Part shown: piece after piece, positions 18,304 to 28,056 of the stretch
Position numbering within the stretch: position 1 is the first letter of the stretch
Layout: each line of letters begins with the position of its first letter
NCBI RefSeq assembly: GCF_000265245.1
Contig: NZ_AJKS02000006.1
Coordinates: 151,067 to 215,066, forward strand
DNA: 64,000 nucleotides
Reading direction: 5' to 3'
Origin: Halomonas smyrnensis AAD6
Lineage (GTDB): Bacteria; Pseudomonadota; Gammaproteobacteria; Pseudomonadales; Halomonadaceae
Program-made: the position numbers and the translations under genes
The notes under the pieces: generated by a model
What the model was told of the DNA's origin: nothing
Seen by the model: only the letters and a program-made list of their open reading frames with translations
The model's database searches: none

Positions 18304-18389
18304 CGACCCCATTTTTCGCGTCCCGCACCGCCGGCCTGACGGGCCCGCCGTGCCGCGTCGTCGCCACCTCCTTCGACCCGGAAGACCCC

Positions 18390-21227
18390 ATGGACAAGAC
18401 CTACCAACCCGAGCAGATCGAATCCCGCTGGTACGAGCGCTGGGAAGCCGACAACCGCTTCGCCCCCGCAGGCGAGGGCGAGCCGTTCTCCATCATGATC
18501 CCGCCGCCCAACGTCACCGGCAGCCTGCACATGGGCCATGCCTTCCAGGACACCATCATGGACACCCTGACGCGCTGGCGGCGCATGCAGGGTCGCAACA
18601 CCCTGTGGCAGGTGGGCACCGACCACGCCGGCATCGCCACCCAGATGCTGGTGGAGCGCAAGGTCGCGGCCGAGGAAGGCAAGAGCCGCCACGATCTGGG
18701 CCGCGAGGCCTTCACCGACAAGATCTGGGAGTGGAAGCAGGAGTCCGGCGGCCACATTACCCGCCAGCTGCGCCGCATGGGCGCCAGCGTCGACTGGTCC
18801 CGCGAGCGCTTCACCATGGACGACGGCTTCTACAAGGCCGTGCAGGAAGTCTTCGTGCGCCTCTATGAAGAGGACCTGATCTACCGCGGCAAGCGGCTGG
18901 TCAACTGGGACCCGACCCTGCACACCGCGATCTCCGACCTCGAGGTCGAGAACAAGGACCAGCAGGGCCAGTTCTGGCACTTCCGCTACCCGCTGGCCGA
19001 CGGCGTGACCACCGACGACGGCAAGGACTACCTGGTCGTCGCCACCACCCGCCCCGAGACCCTGCTCGGCGACAGCGCCGTGGCGGTCAACCCGGAAGAC
19101 CCGCGCTACGCCTCGCTGGTCGGCAAGTTCGTCGAGCTGCCGCTGGTCGGCCGCCGCATCCCGGTGGTGGCCGACGAGCACGCCGACATGGAGAAGGGCT
19201 CCGGCTGCGTGAAGATCACCCCGGCCCACGACTTCAATGACTACGAGGTCGGCAAGCGCCAGAACCTGCCGCTGATCAACGTCTTCTCCAAGGACGCCGC
19301 CGTCCTCGAGGCCGCCGAGGCGTTCGACCTCCAGGGCAGGCCGCTGGCCGACATCGACACCTCGCTGCCCGCCGCCTACTCGGGCCTCGGCCGCTTCGAG
19401 GCCCGCGAGCGCATCGTCGCCGACATGGACGCCGCCGGCCTGCTCGAGCGGGTCGAGACCGTCAACAATACCCTGCCCTTCGGCGATCGCTCCGGCGACG
19501 TCATCGAGCCGCTGCTCACGGATCAGTGGTTCGTCGCCGTCGAGGAGCTGGCCAAGCCGGCCATCGCCGCGGTGGAGAACGGCGACATCGAGTTCGTGCC
19601 GAAGAACTACGAGAACATGTACTTCGCCTGGATGCGCGACCTCCAGGACTGGTGCATCTCGCGCCAGCTGTGGTGGGGCCACCGCATCCCGGCCTGGTAC
19701 GACGCCGAGGGCAACGTCTATGTGGCGCGCAGCGCCGAGGAGGCCCGCGCCAAGCACGGCCTGGCCGATGACCTCGCGCTGACCCAGGACGACGACGTGC
19801 TCGACACCTGGTTCAGCTCCGGGCTGTGGACCTTCGGCACCCTGGGCTGGCCCGAGCAGACGCCGGAGCTCGCGACCTTCCACCCGTCCAGCGTGCTGGT
19901 CACCGGCTTCGACATCATCTTCTTCTGGGTCGCCCGGATGATCATGATGACCCTGAAGTTCACCGGCGAGGTGCCCTTCAAGCAGGTCTACGTGCACGGC
20001 CTGGTGCGCGACGGCCAGGGCCAGAAGATGTCCAAGTCCAAGGGCAACGTGCTCGACCCGATCGACCTGATCGACGGCATCGGCCTGGACGCCCTGGTCG
20101 AGAAGCGCACCGGCAACATGATGCAGCCGCAGAAGGCCAAGGCCATCGCCAAGGCCACCCGCGGCGAGTTCCCGGAGGGCATCGAGCCCCACGGCACCGA
20201 CGCCCTGCGCTACACCTTCCTGTCCCAGGCCACCACCGGCCGCGACATCAAGTTCGACATGGGCCGCCTCGACGGCTACCGCAACTTCTGCAACAAGCTG
20301 TGGAACGCCTCGCGCTACGTGCTGATGAACGCCGAGGGCGAGGACTGCGGCGTCGCCGGCGGCGAGCTCGAGCTGTCGCTGGCCGACCGCTGGATCATCT
20401 CCCAGCTGCAGAAGACCGAGGCCCAGGTCACCAGGGCGATGGAGGAGTTCCGCTTCGACCACGCCTCCCAGGCGCTCTACGACTTCGTCTGGAACGAGTA
20501 CTGCGACTGGTACCTCGAGCTCTCCAAGCCGGTGCTGTGGGACGACGGCGCCTCCGAGGCCGCCAAGCGCGGCACCCGCCGCACCCTGGTGCGCGTGCTC
20601 GAGGCCGTGCTGCGCCTGGCCCACCCGATGATGCCCTACATCAGCGAGGAGATCTGGCAGCGCGTGGCCCCGCTGGCCGGCGTCGAGGGTCCGTCGGTGA
20701 TGACCCAGCCGTGGCCGCAGGCCGACGAGGCGCTGATCGACGAGGACGCCACCCGCGACATCGAGTGGCTCAAGGGCGTGATCGTGGCCATCCGCAACAT
20801 CCGCGCCGAGATGAACATCGCCCCGGGCAAGCCGCTGGAGGCGCTGCTGACCAAGGGCACCGCCGGCGACAGCGAGCGCCTGGAGGCCAACCGGCGGTTC
20901 CTCTCCAAACTGGCCAAGCTCGAGCGCGTCACCTGGCTCGACGATCCCGAGCAGGCGCCGCTGTCGGCCACCCAGCTGGTCGGCGAGATGGAGGTGCTGG
21001 TGCCCATGGCCGGGCTGATCGACAAGGACGCGGAGCTCGCGCGCCTGGCCAAGGAGATCGAGAAGCAGGACAAGCTGATCGGCGGCATCGAGAAGAAGCT
21101 CGGCAACGACAGCTTCGTCGCCAAGGCCCCCGAGGCGGTGGTGCAGAAGGAGCGCGACAAGCTCGCGGACTTCGCCGCCGCCCGCCAGGTGCTGGTGGAG
21201 CAGCGCGACAAGATCGCCGCGCTCTAG
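18390..21227 (+). CDS. valS: Valyl-tRNA synthetase ValS
   Basis: Encodes 945 residues of class I synthetase. Visible features are [15 protein letters not shown] (the HIGH motif, about residues 43-57), the CP1 editing domain (roughly 200-420, including [10 protein letters not shown]), and [14 protein letters not shown] (KMSKS, near 555). An anticodon-binding domain follows, and the last 65 residues form the ValRS C-terminal coiled coil ([19 protein letters not shown]). It charges tRNA-Val and hydrolyses mischarged threonine. Start is the ATG at 18390, and a near-consensus promoter lies upstream. I found no T-box. A strong terminator follows. Confidence 0.97.
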   Translation: MDKTYQPEQIESRWYERWEADNRFAPAGEGEPFSIMIPPPNVTGSLHMGHAFQDTIMDTLTRWRRMQGRNTLWQVGTDHAGIATQMLVERKVAAEEGKSRHDLGREAFTDKIWEWKQESGGHITRQLRRMGASVDWSRERFTMDDGFYKAVQEVFVRLYEEDLIYRGKRLVNWDPTLHTAISDLEVENKDQQGQFWHFRYPLADGVTTDDGKDYLVVATTRPETLLGDSAVAVNPEDPRYASLVGKFVELPLVGRRIPVVADEHADMEKGSGCVKITPAHDFNDYEVGKRQNLPLINVFSKDAAVLEAAEAFDLQGRPLADIDTSLPAAYSGLGRFEARERIVADMDAAGLLERVETVNNTLPFGDRSGDVIEPLLTDQWFVAVEELAKPAIAAVENGDIEFVPKNYENMYFAWMRDLQDWCISRQLWWGHRIPAWYDAEGNVYVARSAEEARAKHGLADDLALTQDDDVLDTWFSSGLWTFGTLGWPEQTPELATFHPSSVLVTGFDIIFFWVARMIMMTLKFTGEVPFKQVYVHGLVRDGQGQKMSKSKGNVLDPIDLIDGIGLDALVEKRTGNMMQPQKAKAIAKATRGEFPEGIEPHGTDALRYTFLSQATTGRDIKFDMGRLDGYRNFCNKLWNASRYVLMNAEGEDCGVAGGELELSLADRWIISQLQKTEAQVTRAMEEFRFDHASQALYDFVWNEYCDWYLELSKPVLWDDGASEAAKRGTRRTLVRVLEAVLRLAHPMMPYISEEIWQRVAPLAGVEGPSVMTQPWPQADEALIDEDATRDIEWLKGVIVAIRNIRAEMNIAPGKPLEALLTKGTAGDSERLEANRRFLSKLAKLERVTWLDDPEQAPLSATQLVGEMEVLVPMAGLIDKDAELARLAKEIEKQDKLIGGIEKKLGNDSFVAKAPEAVVQKERDKLADFAAARQVLVEQRDKIAAL

Positions 21228-21245
21228 GCCCGCCATCCTGTGCAA

Positions 21246-21282
21246 CGCGAAGGGCCCGCCTGAATCAGGCGGGCCCTTCGCG
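21246..21282. terminator. Bidirectional terminator between valS and the META lipoprotein gene
   Basis: A perfect inverted repeat has 18-nt arms (21246-21263 and 21265-21282) around one central base. It starts CGCGAAGGGCCCGCC. It sits between convergent genes; there is no long T-run, but the stem is very stable. Confidence 0.8.
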
Positions 21283-21302
21283 TATCGGCGCTCTCGACCG
21301 CG

Positions 21303-21743
21303 TCAGTTGGCGCGGCGGAAGCCGCCCAGCACATGCTGGTCGGGGCCGAAGAACACCAGCCGGTCGTGATCGATCAGGTAGCGATAGGCCTCGTCCAGCA
21401 TCTCGGTGACCTGGCGGGCGCCGGCCATGTTCGGGCAGGCGCGGCGGGTCGAGGTCAGCGAGGAGAACTCGACGCGGTTCTTCGCGTCCAGCGCGACGCT
21501 GCCGGTGAAGCGGTTGCAGCCGTCGCTGCCGGTGACGCTGCCGTCCGCCGCGACCTGGAACCAGGGCGTGGCCGGCATCTCGAGGCGGTCGCTGGTGCCC
21601 ACCAGCAGCAGGTTCCAGCGCGGGCCGACCACCGGGCCGGAAACGGTGTCGCCGGGCTGGCTGACCGGTGCGGGGCCGGAGGCACAGCCGGCCATCAGGG
21701 CGACCAGCAGCAGCGGCAGGGCGAGGCGTAGCGTGGCGATCAT
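21303..21743 (-). CDS. META-domain (HslJ-like) lipoprotein
   Basis: Encodes about 146 residues. A lipoprotein signal peptide (MIATLRLALPLLLVALMAGC) has its lipobox at LMAGC, so the mature protein starts with lipidated Cys20. A META/HslJ domain follows, with the conserved VTGSDGCNRFTGS and the late pair TRRACPNMAG, whose cysteines may form a disulfide. Related HslJ proteins are linked to heat and novobiocin resistance; the precise role is unknown. I chose the ATG at 21743 because AAGGA sits 8-9 bases upstream, whereas for the ATG at 21752 it abuts the start codon. Confidence 0.82.
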   Translation of the reverse strand: MIATLRLALPLLLVALMAGCASGPAPVSQPGDTVSGPVVGPRWNLLLVGTSDRLEMPATPWFQVAADGSVTGSDGCNRFTGSVALDAKNRVEFSSLTSTRRACPNMAGARQVTEMLDEAYRYLIDHDRLVFFGPDQHVLGGFRRAN

Positions 21744-21861
21744 GTGGCTCATCCTTGATCGTGGCAGGGGGTGGAAAGCAGGGGTGGAAACGCACCCAAG
21801 CTTGCCCCAGGCTAGCCCTTCGGACAATGCTTGCCATGATCCCATCGACACGGAGAGGTCC

Positions 21862-22266
21862 ATGCTCAACGCCCTGCACAACGATCCCCTCGGCAAGCTG
21901 CTGCTGCGGCTCGCCGTGGGCGGCCTGATCCTGCTTCACGGCATCTCGAAGCTGCTCACCCCGGGCTCGTTCGACTGGATCGGCGGCCTGCTGGAGGGCT
22001 ACGGGCTGCCCGCCGTGCTGGCCTACGGCGTGCTGATCGGCGAGATCGTCGCCCCGGTGATGGCCATCCTCGGCTGGCAGACCCGGCTCGCCGGCCTGTT
22101 GATCGCCGGCAACATGCTGGTCGCCGTGCTGCTGGCCCACACCGGTCAGCTGTTCATGCTCAACGACAGCGGCGGCTGGCAGCTCGAGCTCCAGGGCATG
22201 TTCTTCGTCGGCGCCCTGGCGCTGGTCCTGCTCGGCAGCGGACGCATGGCGCTGCGGCCCGACTGA
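21862..22266 (+). CDS. DoxX family membrane protein
   Basis: Encodes 134 residues with four hydrophobic segments. It has the DoxX pattern: LLLRLAVGGLILLHGISKL, then GYGLPAVLAYGVLIGEIVAPV, LAGLLIAGNMLVAVLLAH and a final helix GALALVLLGSGR. DoxX/SURF4-like proteins sit in the inner membrane, and some link to thiosulfate oxidation or oxidative-stress complexes; the role here is unknown. Start is the ATG at 21862 with GGAGAGG 3-8 bases upstream. It is divergent from the META lipoprotein gene (118-bp gap) and convergent with uxuA. Confidence 0.85.
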   Translation: MLNALHNDPLGKLLLRLAVGGLILLHGISKLLTPGSFDWIGGLLEGYGLPAVLAYGVLIGEIVAPVMAILGWQTRLAGLLIAGNMLVAVLLAHTGQLFMLNDSGGWQLELQGMFFVGALALVLLGSGRMALRPD

Positions 22267-22346
22267 GGCCCGGCGACATCGATGACGGCGCCGGCAGGAT
22301 CGAGATCCTCCCGGCCCCCTGCCACTCGACAACCCGCCGCCTGTGA

Positions 22347-22366
22347 CTCACCTGGCGTCAGGTGAG
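22347..22366. terminator. Hairpin at the uxuA 3-prime end
   Basis: CTCACCTG (22347-22354) pairs with CAGGTGAG (22359-22366) around GCGT, and the structure includes the uxuA stop codon. It is between convergent doxX-like and uxuA genes. It lacks a T-run, so terminator function is uncertain. Confidence 0.45.
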
Positions 22367-23533
22367 CCGACGGACGGCCGTCTCGACGCCCCTCAATTCC
22401 GCCAGTCCACGCAGCCTGCCGTAGAGCGGATACCCCGGGGCGGTGGCGCGGTGCTGATCATCGAGGATGTGGTGGCCGTGATCGGGGCGCAGCGGCAGGC
22501 GTCGTCCGCCTTCGCGCTCGCGGCGGCGTTCCTCGGCGACCAGCTCGGCGATGACCGCGACCATGTCGACATCACCATCCAGGTGCGGCGCCTCGTGAAA
22601 CGAGCGAGCATCGGGAGACTCGCGCTTGGTCGAGCGCAGATGCACGAAGTGGATCCTGGGACCGAAGCGCTGCACCATGGCGGCCAGGTCGTTGGCGGCG
22701 AGCACGCCGTAGGAGCCGGTGCACAGCGTCAGGCCATTGGCCGGGCTGTCCACGGCCGCAAGGATCCATTCGGCGTCCGCCGTCGTCGAGACCACCCGGG
22801 GCAGGCCCAGCAGCGGGCGGGGCGGGTCGTCGGGGTGGATGGCCATCTGGATGCCGACCTCCTCGGCGACCGGAATGACCGCTCGCAGGAAATAGCCGAG
22901 GTTGTCGCGCAGGCGCTCGGCGTCGATCTCGGCGTATCCCGCCAGGACTTCGCGAAAGCGCGCCAGGGTGTAGTGCTCCTCGGCGCCGGGCAGCCCGGCG
23001 ATCAGGGTATCGACCAGCGTCTGGCGATCCTTGTCGTCCAGGCCGTCAAGGTAGGCCCTGGCGGCGGCCTTCTCGTCGTCGCTGTACTCGCCCTCGACAC
23101 CGGGCCTGGCGAGCAGGTACAGATCGAAGGCGGCGAAGGCGACCTGATCAAAACGCAGCGCCAGGGCACCGTCCGGCATCGCCCAACGCAGGTCGGTGCG
23201 GGTCCAGTCGAGCACCGGCATGAAGTTGTAACACACCGTATCGATGCCGCAGGCCGCCAGGTTGCGCAGGGTCTCGCAGTAGCTGGCGATCAACGCATCG
23301 CGCTCGGGCAGGCCCTTCTTGATCGCCTCGTGCACCGGCACGCTTTCCACCACCGACCATTCGAGGCCGGCGTCTTCGATCATCCGCTTGCGCTCGGCGA
23401 TGGCCTGCCGCGGCCAGACCTGGTCGTTCGGCATCTCATGCAGCGCGGTGACGATGCCGGTCGCGCCCGTCTGGCGAATCTCCTCGAGTCGGATCGGGTC
23501 CTTGGGGCCGAACCAGCGCCAGGTATGTTCCAT
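22358..23533 (-). CDS. uxuA: Mannonate dehydratase UxuA
   Basis: Encodes 391 residues, the usual UxuA length. Family hallmarks are the start TWRWFGPKDP, VTALHEMPNDQVW, CYNFMPVLDWTRTDLRW, and the metal/substrate segments IHPDDPPRPLLGLPRV and FVHLRSTKRE. It dehydrates D-mannonate to 2-keto-3-deoxygluconate in hexuronate catabolism, using Mn2+ or Fe2+. It is the last gene of the minus-strand regulator-dctPQM-uxuB-uxuA set and follows uxuB by 17 bp. kdgK and eda, needed to finish the pathway, are not in the window. Confidence 0.95.
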   Translation of the reverse strand: MEHTWRWFGPKDPIRLEEIRQTGATGIVTALHEMPNDQVWPRQAIAERKRMIEDAGLEWSVVESVPVHEAIKKGLPERDALIASYCETLRNLAACGIDTVCYNFMPVLDWTRTDLRWAMPDGALALRFDQVAFAAFDLYLLARPGVEGEYSDDEKAAARAYLDGLDDKDRQTLVDTLIAGLPGAEEHYTLARFREVLAGYAEIDAERLRDNLGYFLRAVIPVAEEVGIQMAIHPDDPPRPLLGLPRVVSTTADAEWILAAVDSPANGLTLCTGSYGVLAANDLAAMVQRFGPRIHFVHLRSTKRESPDARSFHEAPHLDGDVDMVAVIAELVAEERRREREGGRRLPLRPDHGHHILDDQHRATAPGYPLYGRLRGLAELRGVETAVRRLT

Positions 23534-23550
23534 ATGATTCTCTCCTCGTC

Positions 23551-25017
23551 TCAGGCCATTTCCAGCAGGGGTAAAAAGCCGGCCAGGCCATCCCGGCTCA
23601 AGGCGCGGTAACTGTCGATCACCGCCCGTGCGAAGCCGTCATGAGTCGCCAATGAAGGGGGGATGATGTCGTCCAGCGCCAGAAATGCCATCACCAGAGC
23701 CTCGGGATCCCCGCCATGGCGCTCGTGGAGAGCGGCAAAACGGGCCGACAGCGGGTCGCTCACCTCATGCCGCCGGCCGTCGAGCGAGACGCCGGAGGTG
23801 TAGCGAATCCAGGCGGCCAGCCCCAGCGCGGTACAGGGCACCTCGTGGCCATCCTGCAGTCGCGCGAGCGCGCCATGAAGCCAGCGTTGGGGCAGCTTCT
23901 GGCTGCCGTCCATGGCGATTTGAGCCAGCCGGTGGCGCAGGCTGTCGTTGGCGAACCTGGCCAGCAGCTCGTCGGCGTAGCGTTCCAGATCGACCCCCTC
24001 CGGCATGCGCAGCGTCGGCGCCGCCTCCTGGAGCATGTAGCGGCGCAGCAGGGCGCGAAACTCGGGGCGGCTGACCGCCTCGAAGACCGTCTCGATGCCA
24101 TCGATGGCGCCCAGGTAGGCCAGCAGCGAGTGGCTGCCGTTGAGCATCCGCAGCTTCATGGTCTCGAAGGGGGCCACCTCGTCGACCATCTCGACCCCTT
24201 CGGCTTCCCAGGCGGGCCTGCCCAGGGGGAAGTCATCCTCGATGACCCATTGGGAAAAGGCCTCGCAGACCACCGCGTTGGGATCATCGATGCCCAGCTC
24301 GCCCAGCCGGGCGAAGTCGGCGTCGGTCATGGCCGGCACGATGCGGTCGACCATGCTGCAGGGAAAGGCCACCCGATTGCCGATCCAGTCGGCCAGCTCG
24401 CTGTCACGCAGGGCGGCGAGCTGGACGACGGCGTTGCGGGTGCGTCGGCCGTTGTCCGGCATGTTGTCGCAGGACAGCACGGTGAAGGGAGCCAGCCCGG
24501 CGTCGCGGCGGCGGGCCAGCGCCTCCACCAGGATGCCGGGGGCGGTCTGCGGCGTGCCCGGCGAGGCGATGTCGGCCTCGATCATCGGATCGTCGACGCG
24601 CAGCTCGCCGCTGGTCGGGCTGAGAAAGTAGCCCTTCTCGGTCACCGTCAGGGTCACGATGCGTACCCTGGAAGACGCCAGTCGCGTCAGCAGCGCTTCC
24701 AGGTCGCGGCCCTGCTGGCCTGCGCCGTCGCGGCCGGTGAACAGCGTCTCTTGCATCACGCCGATCTCTCTGAGCGTGACGCTGTCGCTATCGGTGAACT
24801 CGGCCACGTGATAGCGATGGCCGGCGGCACGCAGCCCATCGACCAGGCCGACGCTGGAGCGCAGGTTGGCGCTGCACAGCCCCCAGGCGGTGTCACCGCT
24901 GCGCGCGAGATAGCGCGCCAGATAGACCGCCTGGTGGGCACGGTGGAAGGCGCCGAGCCCCAGGTGGACGATACCGATGTCGCAGGCGATGTTCGGCGCT
25001 TCGACGAAGTGGGTCAT
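23551..25017 (-). CDS. uxuB: Fructuronate reductase / mannitol dehydrogenase family UxuB
   Basis: Encodes 488 residues of the polyol-specific long-chain dehydrogenase family. The NAD site is IVHLGLGAFHRAHQAVY near the N-terminus. LSCDNMPDNGRRTRNAV is a conserved family stretch, and the catalytic-domain motif is KLRMLNGSHSLLAYLG. The family includes mannitol, arabinitol and altronate/fructuronate oxidoreductases. Position directly before uxuA and behind a TRAP transporter makes D-fructuronate to D-mannonate reduction the likely reaction. The ATG at 25017 begins MTHFVEAPN. Confidence 0.9.
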   Translation of the reverse strand: MTHFVEAPNIACDIGIVHLGLGAFHRAHQAVYLARYLARSGDTAWGLCSANLRSSVGLVDGLRAAGHRYHVAEFTDSDSVTLREIGVMQETLFTGRDGAGQQGRDLEALLTRLASSRVRIVTLTVTEKGYFLSPTSGELRVDDPMIEADIASPGTPQTAPGILVEALARRRDAGLAPFTVLSCDNMPDNGRRTRNAVVQLAALRDSELADWIGNRVAFPCSMVDRIVPAMTDADFARLGELGIDDPNAVVCEAFSQWVIEDDFPLGRPAWEAEGVEMVDEVAPFETMKLRMLNGSHSLLAYLGAIDGIETVFEAVSRPEFRALLRRYMLQEAAPTLRMPEGVDLERYADELLARFANDSLRHRLAQIAMDGSQKLPQRWLHGALARLQDGHEVPCTALGLAAWIRYTSGVSLDGRRHEVSDPLSARFAALHERHGGDPEALVMAFLALDDIIPPSLATHDGFARAVIDSYRALSRDGLAGFLPLLEMA

Positions 25018-25129
25018 CTTGTTCTCTACCTCAGTCCCGGAGGAAGGCCCGGAGAAAGGCCCGTGGGCTCGGTCGGTTGTGTGGTGCGGGGGCCTGGCAG
25101 GCCCGCTGAATCAAGTGCTTGTGCATCCG

Positions 25130-26419
25130 CTAACCCATCAGATAGTCGGGCAGAAAGAGCACGATCTGCGGGAAGAAGATGATGGCCAGCACCACGGCGA
25201 ACACGGCGACGGCAAAGGGCAGCATTTCCCGGGTGTAGGAGATGAAGGAGCAGCGCAGGATGCCGCACACGGTGTACATCGACACCCCGACGGGGGGCGT
25301 CATGCCGCCGAAGGTCACCAGCGTCATCATCAACAGGCCGAAGTGCACCGGGTCGATGCCGGCGGCCTTGATCACCGGCACCAAGATGGGGGCCAGCAGC
25401 ATGACCACCACCGTCGCCTCCAGCAGCATGCCCAGCACGATCAGCAACAGCGACAGCACCAGCAGCAGGGTGGTGGGGCTCTCGAACACCCCGAGGGTGA
25501 CCTCCGTGATGGTCTGCGGCACCCGCTCGAAGGACACCACATAGCTGATGGCGCCGGAGAACATGATGATCAGCATGATCATGCCGACGTCACGAACCCC
25601 GGCACGGAAGGCATCGATGATCGAAGCCAGGGTCAGCTCCCGGTGGATGAAGCAGCCCACCACCATGGCATAGACGATGGCGAAGGCGCCGGCCTCGGAG
25701 GGGGTGAACAGGCCATAGCGGATGCCCACCAGCAGCCACACCGGGAACAGCAGCGCCCAGATGCTGCTCCGGGTCGCCCGCCACACCTCGGCCAGCGACG
25801 GCGCCTTCTCGAGCTCCGGCACGTAGCCACGCCGGTACGACATCACGCTGGTGGCGATCATCAGCGCGACCAGCAGCAGGATGCCCGGCACCACGCCGGC
25901 GATGAACAGCCGGCCGATCGACACCTCTCCGAGGAAACCGTAGATGATCAGGCCGATGCTCGGCGGAATGGTCGCGGTGATCAGCCCGCCGATGGACAGC
26001 AGGGCGGCGGTGAAGCCCGGCGAATAGCCCCGTGTGATCAGGTTGCCACCCAGCACCCGGGACTGCATCGCCGCGTCGGCCACCGCCGAGCCGGAAATGC
26101 CCCCCATCATGGCGCTCAGGGCCAGGCTCGACTGGGCCAGGCCGCCGGTCATCCAGCCGGTCAACAGGGTGGCCAGGCGCAGCAGACGGGGCGTGATGCC
26201 GCTGGCGTTCATCAGGTGACCGATCAGGATGAACAGCGGCACCGCCAGCAGCGGGAAGGACTGGCTGGCCGAGACGATCCGCTGTACCGCCGTGCTGGTC
26301 GGCAGGAAGGTCTCGGGCAACAGGAAATAGGTGAAACCGGCCATGCCGATGGCGAAGGCGACCGGCATGCCGATGGCCATCAGTACGAGGCCGAGGATCA
26401 GGATGGCGAGTGTCGTCAC
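25130..26419 (-). CDS. dctM: TRAP transporter large permease DctM
   Basis: Encodes 429 residues, about twelve hydrophobic segments, of the DctM/SiaM family. Typical stretches include PLLAVPLFILIGHLMNASGI, GGISGSAVADAAM, ATIPPSIGLIIYG and VTFGGMTPPVGVSMY, the last two forming the re-entrant hairpin region. It uses the Na+ gradient to import a carboxylated sugar delivered by DctP. The GTG start (26417-26419) overlaps the dctQ stop in a GTGA arrangement, with GGAG upstream. Low sequence similarity between TRAP families leaves the substrate open; the uxu genes downstream point to a hexuronate. Confidence 0.93.
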   Translation of the reverse strand: MTTLAILILGLVLMAIGMPVAFAIGMAGFTYFLLPETFLPTSTAVQRIVSASQSFPLLAVPLFILIGHLMNASGITPRLLRLATLLTGWMTGGLAQSSLALSAMMGGISGSAVADAAMQSRVLGGNLITRGYSPGFTAALLSIGGLITATIPPSIGLIIYGFLGEVSIGRLFIAGVVPGILLLVALMIATSVMSYRRGYVPELEKAPSLAEVWRATRSSIWALLFPVWLLVGIRYGLFTPSEAGAFAIVYAMVVGCFIHRELTLASIIDAFRAGVRDVGMIMLIIMFSGAISYVVSFERVPQTITEVTLGVFESPTTLLLVLSLLLIVLGMLLEATVVVMLLAPILVPVIKAAGIDPVHFGLLMMTLVTFGGMTPPVGVSMYTVCGILRCSFISYTREMLPFAVAVFAVVLAIIFFPQIVLFLPDYLMG

Positions 26420-26907
26420 AGAAGTTGCTCCTGCTGGTCGCTGTCGGGCTCCAGCGCCTGAGCGATGCCCACCGCGGCAAGCCGCCTGACCAGCGAGACG
26501 ATCATCAGCATGGCGCCCACGGGCAGTGCCAGCGTCACGTAGCCGTAGCTGATCCCGGCAAAGCCGAGGGGACGCTGCCAGTTGGAGAACGCCAGCGAGA
26601 AACCATAGCGCGCCAGGCACGCCAGGAAGACGATCATCAGCCCCACCGTCACCAGGTTCGCCAGCCACTGGCCCGACCGGGGCAGCCGGGCCAGCAGGGC
26701 ATCGACCCGGATCTGGCCTCCCTTCTTCAGGGTGATGTCGGCGCCGAACATGCAGGCCCAGATGAAGAACAGCTGGGCCAGTTCGGCGCCGCCGAGCATG
26801 GGGTTGCCCATGGCCCGGGTGGTGGCGCTGAACAGGATGCTGGCCGCGGTGAGAAACAGCAGCGCGACGGCCAGCCACTCCTCGAGAGTGTCATAGTGCT
26901 TCCACAT
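26416..26907 (-). CDS. dctQ: TRAP transporter small permease DctQ
   Basis: Encodes 163 residues with the four-helix DctQ pattern. ATTRAMGNPMLGGAELAQLFFIW is close to the usual conserved R-x-x-x-x-x-x-W-x-E-E region, and FGADITLKKGGQIRVDALLA is the family motif. It scaffolds and stabilises the large permease. It lies 64 bp after dctP and overlaps dctM by 4 bp. Confidence 0.91.
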   Translation of the reverse strand: MWKHYDTLEEWLAVALLFLTAASILFSATTRAMGNPMLGGAELAQLFFIWACMFGADITLKKGGQIRVDALLARLPRSGQWLANLVTVGLMIVFLACLARYGFSLAFSNWQRPLGFAGISYGYVTLALPVGAMLMIVSLVRRLAAVGIAQALEPDSDQQEQLL

Positions 26908-26971
26908 GGGTCCTCCCCAGCCGCTGCCGGCATCGGCAGCGGTGGACGCTTGGATCGGGTCTTGAGGGGGA

Positions 26972-27940
26972 TTATTCGTCGGCGCTGAGCACGGGCTCGA
27001 GCTGCTCGCGCAGTTCGGTCCAGCCCATGTCGTCGTAGACCGCCTGCATCTGGCTGCTGAACCGTTCGGTGTCGACCTCGGCGAACTCGACGCCGGCCTC
27101 TTCCATCTCCTTGCGCACCTCGGCCTGGGCGTCGACCGTCATCTGGGTGGCCTCGTCGCCGGCCTTCTTGAGCTCTTCGTCGAGCATGGTGCGCAGCTCG
27201 TCGGGCAGCTCCTGGTACCAGCGCTCGGAGACCAGCAGGCCGGTCATCAGGTGGATGTGATTGGTCAGGGTGACGTCGCTGGTCACTTCCTGCAGCCTGA
27301 GGCCATGGGCGCCGGTCAGCTGGGCCTCGGCGCCGTCGATGGTGCCGAGCTGGATGGCCGAATAGATTTCCGACCAGGGCAGCGGCACCGGCGTCGCGCC
27401 CATGCCTTCGATGGTCTTGATCCAGCCCGGGGAATTGATGGTGCGAATGCGCACACCGTCCAGGTCCTCGGGACCTTCGATCGGCTTCTGGGTGAACATC
27501 TGGCGGGTGCCCTGGAACCAGTTGTAGTTCATCAGCCGCATGCCGGTATTGTCGGCCAGCATTTCCACCCACTCGAGATAGGGCTCGGAGGAGGTGATGC
27601 GGGCGTAGTCCTCGTGACTCTCGACCAGGTAGGGCGCGGCCAGGATGCCGAGCTCGGGCTGAAACTCGGCCAGGCGGCCTGCGTCCGTCAGCACCGCGAT
27701 GTTGGCGCCATTGCGGATCTGCTCGATCATGTCGTTGTCGGCACCGAGCTGGCTGCTGGAGAAGATGTTCAGGGTGACGTCGCCGTCGCTTCTTTCCTCG
27801 ATCCGTTCGGCGGCGTTCTCCATCGCCTTGACCATGGGGTCCTGACTGCTCTGTGCCGTTGAAAGGTTCAGCTCATACGCGGCCAGGACGGGGGCGCTAT
27901 TCAGGACAGCGGCGGCGAGAATGGCGGCTTTCTTCCACAT
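26972..27940 (-). CDS. dctP: TRAP transporter periplasmic substrate-binding protein DctP
   Basis: Encodes 322 residues. A signal peptide spans about residues 1-21 (MWKKAAILAAAVLNSAPVLA). The mature protein has DctP-family features: SSSQLGADNDMIEQIRNGA, the stretch DLDGVRIRTINSPG carrying the Arg that salt-bridges the ligand carboxylate, and WSEIYSAIQLGTIDGAEAQL. It captures an organic acid, here probably a hexuronate such as glucuronate, and delivers it to DctQM. It follows the regulator gene by 116 bp, which is room for its own promoter; TTGGTAG in that gap resembles a half-site of the palindrome at 28808. Confidence 0.94.
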   Translation of the reverse strand: MWKKAAILAAAVLNSAPVLAAYELNLSTAQSSQDPMVKAMENAAERIEERSDGDVTLNIFSSSQLGADNDMIEQIRNGANIAVLTDAGRLAEFQPELGILAAPYLVESHEDYARITSSEPYLEWVEMLADNTGMRLMNYNWFQGTRQMFTQKPIEGPEDLDGVRIRTINSPGWIKTIEGMGATPVPLPWSEIYSAIQLGTIDGAEAQLTGAHGLRLQEVTSDVTLTNHIHLMTGLLVSERWYQELPDELRTMLDEELKKAGDEATQMTVDAQAEVRKEMEEAGVEFAEVDTERFSSQMQAVYDDMGWTELREQLEPVLSADE

Positions 27941-28056
27941 GGTGGTGTCTCCTTTGCGATTATTGTTGTGACTTCTGGCGTGGTGAAGGCCCGGAAAGCA
28001 CTACCAAAAAGCATGACTGTCTTCCTGCCAGCTTCTCGCCTCTCCGAGCATCGGGG

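Noticed and set aside
18105..18389. A T-box or other leader riboswitch upstream of valS.
   Set aside because: No T-box core (TGGNACCGCG-like), specifier stem or antiterminator is visible; the only structure is the repeat, which also occurs at unrelated loci.
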